A stretch of DNA of 64,000 nucleotides from Climacium dendroides (GCA_950106755.1 OX467088.1:15236001-15300000), one strand, 5' to 3'. Counted from the stretch's first letter, positions 47,593 to 60,200 are shown. Numbers and translations are program-made. Notes: generated by a model from the sequence alone, not told the origin.

Positions 47593-50500
47593 TGTTGTAG
47601 CACAGGAAAACAAAAATCCTTCTTTAACACTATAAGAAAATGGTGTCTGCCTGAACATCCAGCCAAAAACGACGTATATCTGCGTAGACACGATACGTTG
47701 CACGAGACGTCAGGGTGTCAGGTCGAGAAAGTGGAGATTTTGCAATGATGTCTGTGTTAGCATTGCTAGATTGCAGTCACAGCATACTGATGCTACAAAA
47801 AACGTGCATGCAATGTAAGGCATCTAGGTGGACATCAAATGTTTTCCAGGATGTTCACAATAACATGTTTAGCCACGTCATCATCTTTGGTCAAACATAC
47901 TTTACAAGTTTAGATAGAATTTTGGTGCGGTCAGAGGTAAAATGACTGCCTAAGGCTAAAAAGAGGACAACGGGCAGGTGGTGACTCCTAAAAGCTTATG
48001 TGGCATTTGATGTGGCGAGATGAGGTGGTTATTGTGTGACGTGGACCGATGAGGTGGCTATTGTGTGACGTGGCATGCCACGTCAGTAGCCGCGATCAAT
48101 CCATGTTCCAACCTAGGATGTCTCCGTGGACATCACACCTGACGTGCTGACGTCCACATTGACATCACTTCTAGCGTTAACATTTTGTACTTCCTGCGAC
48201 TATAACTTCAAACCACATGCTATCCATGGTGCGTTTCATTACGTCTGACTAGACGTGTGGGCGTTGTGAAAGCAACTGTAGGCGTCCACTTTGATGTCAA
48301 AAATGACTCCAAATGTTCATTTGAATGCTTACAATGACGTCAAAGAAAATATAACTAAGATATATAGATGTTCTTTTGAATGTTTACAATGACGTCCAAA
48401 AAAACATAATTAAGACATGTAGATGTTTTTTAAAACATCATTTCAGACATTATTGTATTCATATTCCTACTCATATTCTAGTTCTGTATATCCCATATGA
48501 TTTGTCATGCTGTCTACACCCCACTAGTATAAAAGGCTTGTCTTCTCATCGATTAACAAGTGGATTTTTAAGCCATATAATATACTTAATAAATATAATG
48601 TATTGTGTACATGTGTATGGCATATTATATATACTATATTTTGTATGGCATATTGTATATATTATATTTTAAATGACACATTTTGTATGCTACGTTGTTA
48701 TATTGCATATAATATACCATATATTGCATATTTTATATTGTGTACAACATATTGCTATAGTCTTTTATAACATATCACATGATATAATAAAATATACCTC
48801 ATGTCATTGTTGATGTCAGACAAGACATCATGAGAAGCATACAATTGTTTCACCTGATGTTATTCAAGATACTCAGATGTCCACATTGATGTCTCAAATA
48901 ACATCATTAAACTTTAAAAAGACAGTTTAGGAATCTCTAAGAAATGCCACGTCAGCATCCACGGATGCCACGTCAGCCAATTTTGTCATCACTGACGTGA
49001 CATGCCACGTCACGTCACTGCCATATCACTGCCACGTTGTTGCCACGTCATAGACGGGCAATGAATGAAAAAAATGACACTCTGGCTTTCCCGCGCCTAT
49101 GTGGTAGCTACATGTCAACTTCCTAAGCCCCCCGTTGACCGAAGTTTTTTTGGACATCACGATGTCCAGCCTAAAAATCTGCGTGGACGTAGCATGCAAA
49201 ATGCATGTCCACGGCAGCGTGGTCTAATTGGACATCCACCCTAACGTAGACACATCAAGCGCGATGTCCGGATGTCAAAATTGCGATGTCTCGGCGGAGA
49301 CAGTTTTCTTATAGTGTAAGGCTCAATATTTCTTAAAAGAAGCCTTAAAGTGACTTGAGTATCATTCCCACGAAGATCAAATTTCCTAGGTTCACAATTA
49401 CCGGAAAATGGTAGAGTGATGGTCACGAAACACACACACACAAAACCCCAAGCAAAACAATAGACCGGAACTTCTACTTGGCCTTCTTGTTTCCTTAGAC
49501 GAACACGACCGGATCCCTCCGGTCCAACAATTACTAATATACGTTAGACCGGATCTTCCCGATCTAACAACACTGACCGGATTGATTCCAATTTAACACC
49601 CAATTGTTTATCACACAGACTCTCTAACTGGTTAGTTTACTACCCCACGGCTTTACACTACCCTGTAACTCTCCCAACACTTCTATTCACATACCTTTGG
49701 TAGTTACATGTATTTACGTTTTACAGACCGTAACCGGAATCTGCGTTTCCACAGATTTAACCTTAACCTCTAGTATTCACATCCGGTCTAGATCTTTACT
49801 TGTAACCATGTGGATTTTAACCTCTCGACAAGGGATCTGCTTAATTGGGATTTAGGAAGGAAGCTTAACTCCTACCCTCCGATTTTAAAGTGTCAGAAGT
49901 TTCACTATGTGATCAAACTTTCAAAAATAAACTTTCAAATCCTACAAATGAGAAAACAGACCGTCCTCACAACTGGAAAGGAAACGCAGTCGTGTCCAGC
50001 AGGTCACGCAAGCCGGTCTAATTTCTCCTAACCAATGCTACAACGACAACCTACTGAATTAGTCCTAAATCCGGTCTGAACTAGTGGGGAAGAGAGGGGA
50101 AACGAGCGTTGCAAAGGAATGCTAACCCTTACTCTTTCTGGAGAGTGGTCCTCAATTCGTACTCCCTTCCGAGTCCATTCCTAGTCCACACTAGAGATCC
50201 CTTTTGCCTTTGCCCCTACACACTAATCCAATACTGGACCGGATAAACTCAGTATCCGGGTACACCTTGTATCCATTTACGCTCACTTTCCAACCTGGAC
50301 TTCCAAAACACGGACAAGTGTCAAGTACACACAACTATGATTTGTTTCAATCACGCCAAGAGCAAACTCCCAGGTACTCATGAATATAAGAAGGTAAGAT
50401 AAAGATGCACACCGGGACCAAAGAAGTCCCGGATTTAAATACTAAACTACTTCCTCAAAATCCTAACCTAAAAGTAATGCTCCAGCCAATTAAGGCCCAA

Positions 50501-50735
50501 CACGTTTCATTCCCTTACTATTTTCTAGCCCTGTTGACTTTCACTCAAACTCCCACTACTTCCGCTAAAAGTGGATCTCAGATCCTATAATTACGGACCC
50601 AGTCACTTTCCAACTGCTAGTGGCCGTGTCACTCAAAAAGTAAACTTCCTAATTATGTACAACTATCCCAAAACTTCAGATTTTCACCACCCTATCCTCA
50701 AAAATTTACCCTACGTAACTTTCTAAGTTTTTAAC
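47593..50735 (-). repeat. Probable gypsy 5' LTR (far end not determined)
   Basis: Plus strand starts TGTTGTAGCACAGG at 47593, eight bases beyond the PBS, so the minus-strand LTR ends in CA as expected. The interval is CCGG-rich and gene-free apart from the CACTA at 47628-49316. I cannot place its other end: no second LTR is available for comparison, and 50735 is only where an ORF begins. Confidence 0.4.
47628..49316. mobile_element. Non-autonomous CACTA, 1689 bp
   Basis: Termini CACTATAAGAAAA (47628) and TTTTCTTATAGTG (ends 49316) have TSD TAA (47625-47627, 49317-49319). They match those of the 15.3-kb CACTA and the same GACGTC/GACATC/GCCACGTC words fill both ends, so it is probably a deletion derivative mobilised by that family. 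The middle has an AT-rich ATATTGTATATATTA tract (48590-48780). No coding sequence. Confidence 0.93.
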
Positions 50736-50739
50736 TTCT

Positions 50740-51474
50740 TCACGGCCGGCTTCTTTCCAGTTCCGGTCTTCTGTCCCTAGCGTACCTTACCCCGAGCAGC
50801 GAGCTTCTTCTTCTTAGATGCTGCAGCCTTCGTTGCCCGAGTCTCTGCCAATGCTTAATTCGGGTCAGAATACGGCTCCAAGTCTTCCTCAATACCGGAT
50901 TCTTCATCCTCGTCCTCTTCTTCTTCTTCTTCTTTCTCCTCGTCATTGTCCTTTTCTTCTGTGTTGACATAATTGGAGGCTTCTTCTTTTGTGTGGTTAG
51001 TGTGGGTGGAATGTTGGCCCTAGCACTCTGAGGAGTGGTTTCTTCAATCGTTCTACCCTTCCCGGATCCTTGCCCCTGTGATTCGGTCTTCCTTTCCTCC
51101 ATTGACCCAATTTCGCTTCCCAAAGCTAAGTTGAGTAGGGTGGAAGGAAATACCTTTTCTGTCTTTGCAGGAGGAGTTGGAGAAACTGGAGATAACTCAC
51201 TTAAGTCGATAAACTTGGTGCTCAGCCCTAGTTTGGGCACGTTCTTCTTCTTGGACGGTTCCGGTCCAAATCTCGTCTTCTCTTTAGCTGCAGCCTTCAC
51301 CTCCTCCGATGGTTCCTTCGCCTTGCTTGTTGTCTCCACTTCTCCGCTCTTCTCTTCCTCAGCAGCCTCTACTGCTCGTGCTGCATTAAGAGCAACGTCA
51401 GTTACTTCCCCCAATAGGAAAGTCATTTCTCCTTTAGGCTCTGACCGGACGGAAGAACTTGGTACGTCCTCCAT
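50740..51474 (-). CDS. Charged low-complexity ORF, probably retroelement-derived
   Basis: A 244-residue frame starting MEDVPSSSVRSEPKGE, rich in Glu, Lys and Ser. It holds KKKNVPKLGLSTKFIDLSEL and a strongly basic run (RRKKKKKKRTRMKN) that could be a nuclear-localisation or nucleic-acid-binding patch. No catalytic domain. It is embedded in CCGG-rich sequence like the neighbouring LTR material, so it may be an accessory ORF of an LTR element. Function unknown. Confidence 0.35.
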   Translation of the reverse strand: MEDVPSSSVRSEPKGEMTFLLGEVTDVALNAARAVEAAEEEKSGEVETTSKAKEPSEEVKAAAKEKTRFGPEPSKKKNVPKLGLSTKFIDLSELSPVSPTPPAKTEKVFPSTLLNLALGSEIGSMEERKTESQGQGSGKGRTIEETTPQSARANIPPTLTTQKKKPPIMSTQKKRTMTRRKKKKKKRTRMKNPVLRKTWSRILTRIKHWQRLGQRRLQHLRRRSSLLGVRYARDRRPELERSRP

Positions 51475-51990
51475 CCTGTCCTTTGCCTGAACTTCTTCTG
51501 TGATGACCGGAAGGGGTGTTGGTGCGAGTTCCGGTTTCGTTTCCGGTCCCTGCTCTCGCTCTCTTCTGCTTTCCGGTTTCTAATTAAACTCACTCTGACC
51601 TATTCTTGACCTACCTCTGCCGTTTCCGGACTTTCGGTTTCCGGTTTTCGGTTACTTCTGTTAACACTATTATCTATTCTAAAGTAACCCTATTCCGGTT
51701 TCCGGTTCCTAACTACTTACGGTCTACTTTTTTAACGAAAAACGAAAAAAAATAGGGAATAAAAAGCTCTATTCCCCTTATTTCCCTTCTAAACCTAAAG
51801 ACTGGATTTCCATGCTCCTACAAAGTGACTTGCCCAAGCATGAAGAAAAGTATACTGCATATAAGTGGATTCCAACTTCACTTGTAAGAAGCTGTAGGAA
51901 GGGTTAACGACAAACGAAAAATGCATGGAATTGTAAGTTTTATAACCATGTGTTGAAAACACCAAGAACCCTACATGATCAGTTTAGACA
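51475..51990. other. Non-coding interval
   Basis: CCGGTTTCCGG-type repeats to about 51720, then an A/G-rich run (GAAAAACGAAAAAAAATAGGG near 51736) that resembles a polypurine tract on the plus strand. The rest shows nothing recognisable. Confidence 0.4.
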
Positions 51991-51992
51991 TA

Positions 51993-54123
51993 CTATGCAG
52001 AAATCGAACTACCCTCACTTTCTGATGCTTGTAAATCTGACTGTATTGCGAATTCATCTATAAAGTTAAGAGCACGAGGGTCAACTAGGTGGGCCCTAGG
52101 ATGTGGTTTAGGATTCAGGGCAACAAATTCGTGAGCCACTGCATCAACATACATGGGAAGAGTAAATGGTTTCGGTGGACTAGAAAAGAATTGAGGATGA
52201 AAAAAGAAAGGGACATTGGCTGCAGGTATCACGCTTTGGGCTTGCTTGAAAAACCAAGTTATCCACATATAAGTCGAACGGTTAGAAACTAACGTATTTC
52301 ATCATGCGAAGAGGAAAACAGTCACAAGATGACTTACTTACGGAATCTAGTAGTCTTCACAATAGCTTGGACGGGGACTTCGTCTTCATCCATATCAACT
52401 AGTACATTAGCCGGTTCAGGTGGCTTAGGGCTAGGACCGACGACCGTGCGCATAATTGGAGCAATAAGTGCATCAAAAATAGCCTTATCCTCCTCGAATG
52501 CAAGAATATGTTGTAGTGTGGTATAGCAAGCTTTGATGGTTGCACCTGAAGACATGAAATAAGTCCAAGGAAGTGGACAAAGGGAAAACAACCAAGTGCT
52601 TTAATTGATGATCATGACAGTGACAAGTTAATACCAAAGTACTTGTAGTGGCTATACAATCGACCACAACGTCCCCTGGTTTGCTGCATGCTTCTACAAG
52701 TATCTGCATGAATTCCCGAGATTTCTCTCGAGGTCCCCTCCATGGTATATCTCCATTCATGGTGACGTCATTCTTGTTGCAGAAATTCTGCAGAATGTCA
52801 TCCTTATCCACAGCATTGTGGGATCATTCCACGTATTGGAAGGGGTAGTCATCCTCGAACTTTGGTCCATTCTCTTTTACAATGAGAGATATGGAGAACC
52901 GCATAGTCTGCAACAACCAAGAAGTGAGTATTAAACACTATTTTAGGAAATCATTAAAGCACCTATAGAAGACGTGGGGAAATACATTACCGTCTTAGTG
53001 TTGTCTGCTGGAGACGTCAGATGAAGGCGGTTCATGCCGAACCATGTCCGAAGTATCTTGAATTTGTATCCTTGGCAACAACCAAGGAGTTGGCTTCTAT
53101 GGGCACGAGAGAGGGCGGGATATATTATGAGAAGACCTCCATAGTCATGGAGGTATGCTTTGGCAAAGTCAAAGATTGGCACTAACCAATCATCTACAAA
53201 CACGTTCTACTTTGGTATAGGTGCAGGAGGAGTCAAGAGTGTGGGAATATGAAGGCCTTCAGGAACATCCACGATGACCAAGTCTACTACAGCCTCACGC
53301 TTCAAGACTCCATTGAAGAAGCGTTGTTTGTCACTCGAATGCTGCAGGAAAACATAAGGGATAAGTAGAAACACAGTATAGGCACATAGAACTTCAGAAG
53401 GGAGTTGATGAAATTGCAGTAGTATGTAAATGATAAAAAGAATATATGAATGATGGTCTTGCTTGAAATGTACCATTGAAAGGAATGCATTCACGTCATC
53501 AAATGCTTTCTTCTGACTTGGTAAAGCGGACAACGACAGGTTTAATATGCACTCGTCTACATCATAAACAGGGTAGTGAGAGGACGGAGTGAACCCGTGG
53601 ACCAAGTGCTCTTGAATAAGCGAAAAGCCTGATGACCCTTCTTTCACCTCGGCTGCACTTGTAGCTGGTTTTGAGTTTGGGATTCGGCCTTCCTCTTGGT
53701 ACCCTTTTTTTCCCCCTTCTCTTGGGCCTTCTCAAATTGGGTGGCCTGTCGCTTCTTTCTGATGTCGTCGGACTTCCTCTGTGCTTCTTCAAGCTTCTCT
53801 AGCTTCTTCCTATTAGAGACCTTCCACCTTTGGATGCATCTTGCTCGCATCTCTGAATCAAGATGAGCGAACTCATCGAACTTAGCATCAACAATAGCGG
53901 CATCCTTCAAGGTCTGAAATAGAGCCTCCTCTTCTAGCGGAGTAGTCCCAAAGATGCATTCTATATACCAAAGACACGCTTGCAGATGTGGACTTGTCCA
54001 CTTTGTCAACTGCATGGGAGAAAACATGCAGTCCAGAGAAGACCGATCTAACCAAGTAGTCAAAAACGGTGGTAAATCTGCCTTCACAATTGCCTTCTTA
54101 TTGTACAACTCGAACTTGAAATA
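51993..54123 (-). pseudogene. ParB/MTase-family gene, copy 2: 5'-truncated, methyltransferase half only
   Basis: Exons (high to low): 54123-53474 (YFKFELYNKKAIVKADLPPF, then a Lys/Glu coiled coil), about 53342-52993, about 52911-52636, about 52548-52340, and about 52260-51993. Splice positions match copy 1, including the TMRF/TLKF and GATIKAC/GASIKAC exon starts. Motif IV place: VDLVIVDVPEGLHIP (DVPE for DPPY). Motifs X-I: PWRGPREKSREF, GDVVVDCIATTS. Motif II: LQHILAFEEDKAIF. The tail ends FIDEF...ASESEGSS. TGA at about 53645-53647 and TAG at 53204-53206 interrupt the frame. The ParB-like exons are missing and replaced by satellite DNA (54355-56125). Confidence 0.7.
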
Positions 54124-54354
54124 CCTGCATACAATGCAGGATTAGTCAGCTACCTTTACATTCGTTGGGTCCAAATTATTTGTTTTTTCTAAAACATGTT
54201 CAAAAATTTCAGTCGTTCATGTAAATTCCACTCCATTTATTGTTGGATTCAACAACAACTACCTCAAGGAGCTTCGCAGTCCATATTTCAATGTCTCAAA
54301 ATGACCAATTTGTCTCCATTTAATGAATAAGGCCATAATAGAGTTTACTAATAA

Positions 54355-56125
54355 TTAACTTTTCCATGAATCCTAATTATTTCGAAGATTTGCAACTTGT
54401 ATGTCATGTTTTTGGACAAGCTTCCACGTCAAACTGATACAAATTAATGGTTTGGTTTCTATTAAGTACAGCATCATTCATAGAATAATTGTTTTGAAAG
54501 CCATTTCAATTGAAAATGAGTAGGAAAGTAATACGGTTCTTCTATAATTAACTTGTCCATGAATCCTAATTATTTCGAAGATTTGCAACTTGTATGTTAT
54601 GTTTTTGGACATGCTTCCATGTCCAACTGATACAAATTAATGGTTTAGTTTCAATTAAATACAGTATCATTCCTAAAGTATTTGTTTTGAAACCCATTTC
54701 AAATGAGAATGAGTAAGAAAGCAATAGGAATCTCTTATAACTAATTTTTCCACAAATCCTAATTATTTCCAAGATATGCAACTTGTATGTTATGTTTTTG
54801 GACATACTTCCACGTCAAACCAATACAAATTAATGATTTGGTTTCTATTAAATACAACATCATTCCTAGAGTATTTGTTTTGAAATCCATTTCAATTGAA
54901 GAAGTGTGGAGAAGCAATAGGGTTCTTTTAAAATGAATATTTCCATGAAATCAAATTATTTCCAAGATTTGCAACTTGTATATTACGTTTTTGGACATGC
55001 TTCTACATCAAACCGATACAAATTAATGGTTTGGTTTCTATTAAATACAACATCATTCCCAGAGTATTTGTTTTGAAACTCATTTCAATTGAAAACGTGT
55101 AGGAAAGGAATAGGGTTCTTTTAAAATGAATATTTCGATGAATCTGAACTATTTCGAAGATTTTCAACTTGTATGTTATGTTTTTAGACATGCTTCCACG
55201 TCAAACCGATACAAATTAATGGTTTGGTTCCATTGCAATACAACATCCTTCCTAGACTATTTGTTTTGAAAGCCAATTCAATTGAAAATGAGTGGGAAAG
55301 TAATACGGTTCTTCTATAATTAACTTGTCCATGAATCCTAATTATTTCGAAGATTTGCAACTTGTATGTTACGTTTTTGGACATGCTTCTACATCAAACC
55401 AATACAAATTAATGGTTTGGTTTCTATTAAATACAGCACCATTCCTAGAGTATTTGTTTTGAAACTCATTTCAATTGAAAAAGTGGGCAGAAGCAATAGG
55501 GTACTCTTATAATAAATATTTCCACAACTTTTAATTATTTCAAAGATTTTCAACTTGTATATTATGTTTTTGGACATGCTTCCACGTCAAACCGATACAA
55601 ATTAATAGTTTGGTTTTTAATAAATACAACATCATTCCTAGAGTATTTGTTTTGAACCCATTTCAATTAAAAATGAGTAAGAAAACAATAGGAATCTCTT
55701 ATAACTAATTTTTCCACGAATCCTAACTATTTCAAAGATTTGCAACTTGTATGTTATGTTTTTGGACATGCTTCCATGTCAAACCCATACAAGTTAATGG
55801 TTCAGTTTCTATTAAATACAGCATCATTCCTAGAGTATTTGTTTTGAACCCATTTCAATTGAAAATAAGTAAGAAAGCAATAGGAATCTCTTATAACTAA
55901 TTTTTCCACAAATCCTAATTATTTCCAAGATATGCAACTTGTATGTTATGTTTTTGGACATGCTTCCACGTCAAACCAATACAAATTAATGATTTGGTTT
56001 CTATTAAATACAACATCATTCCTAGAGTATTTGTTTTGAAATCCATTTCAATTGAAGAAGTGTAGTGAAGCAATAGGGTTCTTTAAAAATGAATATTTCC
56101 ATTAAATCGAATTATTTCGAAGATC
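54355..56125 (+). repeat. ~190-bp satellite, about ten units with higher-order pattern
   Basis: Units begin near 54359, 54549, 54744, 54938, 55128, 55322, 55520, 55709, 55898 and 56092 (TTTCCATGAATCCTAATT variants), with the same internal words as 33375-34190. Some units recur as a block: 54744-54960 resembles 55898-56115 at an offset of about 1154 bp (six units), suggesting higher-order repetition. Confidence 0.9.
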
Positions 56126-57205
56126 AGGGTTGCTAGCGTGCGAGCGTGCGAGCGTGAGCATGTGAGCGTGTGAGCAGGAACAAATAAACATGAATTACCT
56201 ATGACCATGGATTCATAAAATGATTGAATCACCTATGACCGTGGTTCTTTAATCTTTAGAGGGTCGTGGCTGTATATTTTTTGGTATTTGTTGTAACCCT
56301 AATAATGGTGTAGGTTTAGGTTTAGGGTGTAGGTTTAGGGATATATAAAGATTTGTTTGCTATCTATGTAGTGATGGTAATCAGTCTTCTGCAAGCTTTA
56401 TTTCTGGTTAAACCACAATTTATGTCACTGAAGCTTTGGTGTACTTGTATTGTATTTCACACTGTCTTTTTCAACAAAAATCATTTCTGTGCAATTGTTT
56501 TTTTGTTGAGGGTTTTATATTTTTTAATGGAAGTGTTGGAATAGTTGCCATTTATTTTAAATCTATATTTTTCTTTGAAAGTTTTGGTATAGTTTCTATT
56601 TTGGTAGACACCCTAGTATATAAGCTGTAGGGAGTCTGGATAGTTGTAATGTTCTTCGACATCTTTTTTTGGAAGCCCACATTTATAGTTTCAATTTTAA
56701 TATGACATCCTATTCTTGATCATTCAAAATCTACAGTACTTGTGTTTTTTTGACACCTTATATTTTGGAGAATAAGTCGTGTGCAATTGCAATTTTTTTT
56801 AAATACACTACAAAAACTTTCGATTACTTGTAATGTTATTGGACACCCTATATGGCTACAAAATGTTTAAATTAAGCACATTCATGTAGTTGGAATGTTT
56901 TTTTAAACCCAATATTCCGTAGTTTTGAAATCTTTTCAAACCATGGTCATTGTGAATGTTTATTTCTCTTATAGGCTGTGTCTCTTTCATTGAGACACTT
57001 GAAATGATGAACTACTATGTATTCCCTTGTATTGTCATTCAAAAGTGTCAAATGTAAGACACTAAGGTTAGAATTCATTTGAATGCACGACTGCATATTG
57101 TAGAGCAAAAACGGTGATATACACACATATAACCATAAAACACACAAATCCAATCATAATCAAAATCAACACATATTGTTTAAACTCATAAGATACGTCA
57201 ATCTT
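56126..57205. other. Non-coding spacer with GCGTGCGA microrepeat and telomere-like words
   Basis: GCGTGCGAGCGTGCGAGCG at about 56136 grades into GTGAGC repeats. TAGGTTTAGGTTTAGGG occurs near 56308-56340. The remainder is T-rich (TTTTGTTG, GGACACCCTA words) without a gene. It separates copy 2 and copy 1 of the ParB/MTase family. Confidence 0.55.
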
Positions 57206-57211
57206 ATGAGT

Positions 57212-60200
57212 CTAAGTGGCAGTCGATTCTACTGCAGAATCCCTGTCACTAGAAGAATCTGAAGTTTCTTCACCCTCTGAGGCCGATCCATCTATAAACT
57301 GCAAGACATTTAGCGTGTACAAAGGCTTTCGGCGTTTGGGTTCTGCAGTCCCAAACTCTGCAAATGCTGATGCTAACTGCGATGCATAAACTGGTAAGTC
57401 AAATGACTTCTCAGGACTAAGGAGAAGCCTTCGCCTTCTCTTAACTGCATCATCTGCCATCAATCTCGAACTGCTGCACATGCAAATGATTCACAATTAG
57501 ATCATGACATCTTACATGTACTTAAGAAACATTAGAATTTGAGGACTAAAGAAAACTTACTTACTAGGTCTATCACGACGAGGGAACTTCCGAGGTACAA
57601 TTGTCATTGAATCTGGATCTTGTGACACTTGAACGTCAGCAGCTTCGCTCATTCCAATTGGGGCAACAGGACTTATAGGAGTAATAGTCCTCTTCATAGC
57701 TTCAAGGAGATATTTGAAAATGTTCTCGTCTTTCTCCAACGCTAGAATATGGCGCCCTGTTCCGCGACAGGCCTTGATGGAGGCACCTGTGAAAACCAAA
57801 AGAAATTTCATTAAATAAGTGTTTAGGGTTGGTGTTGCATTTGAAGACTATATACAAACTTCATTTGAATTTCATACTTACCTGTTGACGCTGTGCAATC
57901 AAGAACAATGTCTCCCTCGTTAGTGGTACTGTCAATGAGAAATGCCAATAGTCGAGCATCCTTTTCTCGAGCCCCACGCCACGGTTTTCCATCGATTTTA
58001 TTCACCGATAGGGAATCTATTGTCGTATAGTTCATAAGCACGTCATCTTGTTTAAGGTCCACTTTGGCTTGCTCCATTGCCTTTGATCGCTTGAAGCAGA
58101 ACTTTGATTTCCCTCTAGGACCAAGGTCTTTCACGAGAATGGTGATACCAAACTTCAAGGTCTACTAGTACAAAAACACAACTCACATTAAAAAAATGAA
58201 TTAAAACTCAACCACGATAATGTTCCAAAAACTGTAAGGGATTTGGAAAATATTACCGTGCTCTTTTTGTCCACGGCCGATATTAGATGCACTCGATTCG
58301 TACATAGCCACTCCTTCTTCACAACTATTTTTCGAAATTCTGTACATAATCCCGCAATGGTGCTCTTTGCATCCACACTCCACGAATGGAAAACCACAAT
58401 TGCACCATGGTCTTGCAAATGCTTCTCTGCAAATGCAAATGCTTGGAATATCATATTGTAATGGGGGTCTGAGTTCCACGCCGGTATAATATCTGTTGTC
58501 AATGAACACCCCGGCACCGGCAAATTCTCTTGGCAGTCAAAGACCGTCAAGTCAAATCCGGGAAATTTGTTTACCTTCCCATCGTATTCCCTGTCTTTCT
58601 CTACCACCACCTACAATAGGAAATTTGGTACCAATTAGTAGTTTCTAAGATGGAATTCTCATTCTGGACTTCTAAATGATCTTGTAAAGAACAAAAACAA
58701 GAAATCTTTACCTTTTCTAGGAAATCAATAACCTCAGTGTAGCAATTCGGCCCAGGTTTTAGTTCATTTTCCATGATGTCTTCGATGGAGACATTCAGGA
58801 TTAACTCCTCTGACGTTACCTCTTCGTCGTCTGAAATGTGAACCAGCTGAGTCCCTTAGGTGACCATATCTTCATTGAAGTCTGGTAGGACTGCCTTCCT
58901 CTTCATTCCGCTTTGACTTCTTCCTATCATCTCAGAGCTCTGGTCCACCGTTGATGATGTAGGAATAACGGGTCCACCTTCATCTTTCTTCATCCCTTTC
59001 ACCTTAGCCTTTTCTTCCTTTTCTTTTTCCTTCTCCTTTTCCTTCTCTGCCAACTTCGCCAAACGCTCTAACTCCTCCTTCTGTTTGTTCTCCAATGCAA
59101 CTTTAAGCTTTGCTGCCTTCTTCCTGTCACTAGACTCCCTCTTCGAAATGGCCCTCCGTTTCTGGACATCGGTCATCCCTACAAACTCATCCACTTCCAA
59201 ATCAATGGCACCAATACCCTCCAATGAGTTCCGGAGCTGTGATTCCGATGGATGTGTGTATGAAATTGGGCAGTCAAGGTACCATCCACCACCACCAAGA
59301 TGGGCCGTTGTATACGTCCTCAGTTGCATAGAAGTGTACATGCAACTCGGGGAAGTACGGTCTAAGAAATTCGATAGGAATGTAGGGAAGTCTTTCTTCT
59401 CAATTGCACCTTTGCCCAGCAACTCAAACTTGAAGTATCTGTAGTTCCATTGTACAATGCAAAAAAGAAAAATCAAAACACATCACAGTATTGTTTAAAC
59501 AGATTGCAAGATTTCATTTATACTAAGAAATGCTTCAAATACACTTCATTAATTTATTTGCAATTTAAAAAAAAAAATTCATCAACAAACAAGACCAAAG
59601 GGAGCAAGAACTCTGTCCACAAACTTTGAATCATGTCATACAACTTTTCAACTCACACTATAAACCTCTTCAATTGTGCCCATAGTCCCCAACTCCTTAT
59701 AAGTATTCTTGCACATCTACATTTCTGACATACAATGACATATTCTTCACTTCATTGTATGAAGTACAAAATAAATACAATGAACACTTAAGATTACTTA
59801 ACACTTACCGAAAAAGAACTCTTCGCACCGCTTGCTTGGACCCTTCATAGGCCTCAAAGTTGTCATTTTTCTTGAAATAATTTGCTCCTCTCAAGTGTGG
59901 TAAGAACCCTTGATCCCAAATCTTCTTTCTCCAACCTTCTAGGTAGTCCACCAAGGTATCTGGTTGCTCTGGTACGTCCATGTTCACAGCGATATTGTCA
60001 CCCTTCACAATACTGTCGAATTCCTTTACGGCTGCATCTTCAATCTAAGAGACAAAGGTCTTGTAAGCTTTGTCCAAAATATACAATGCAATGCAATTAC
60101 TCCATGCACCTACACTTCAATTTTGTAATAAGTAAAAAGTTCAAAGATTACAATACATGTATAAAACTGTATACACTTCTTTCAACGTTCCAATATTGAG

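Larger units (their letters stand above)
5745..47593 (-). mobile_element. Ty3/gypsy retrotransposon relic split by four later insertions
   Basis: Five minus-strand pieces (47421-46791, 27231-27135, 25301-24278, 23262-22548, 7204-5745) carry gag, zinc knuckles, protease and RT in colinear order. Each junction is the TSD of an inserted element, and the reading frame continues across each one once the insert and one TSD copy are ignored. About 4.1 kb of gypsy sequence remains. A tRNA-Asp-like PBS sits at 47566-47584. RT wording (YPVNNSEWVSP, KIRICQDFRKLN) and the PBS suggest the Tat/Athila side of the family (from knowledge). RNase H, integrase and an identifiable 3' LTR are missing. At least seven in-frame stops make it defective. 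It is the oldest layer in the window. Confidence 0.88.
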
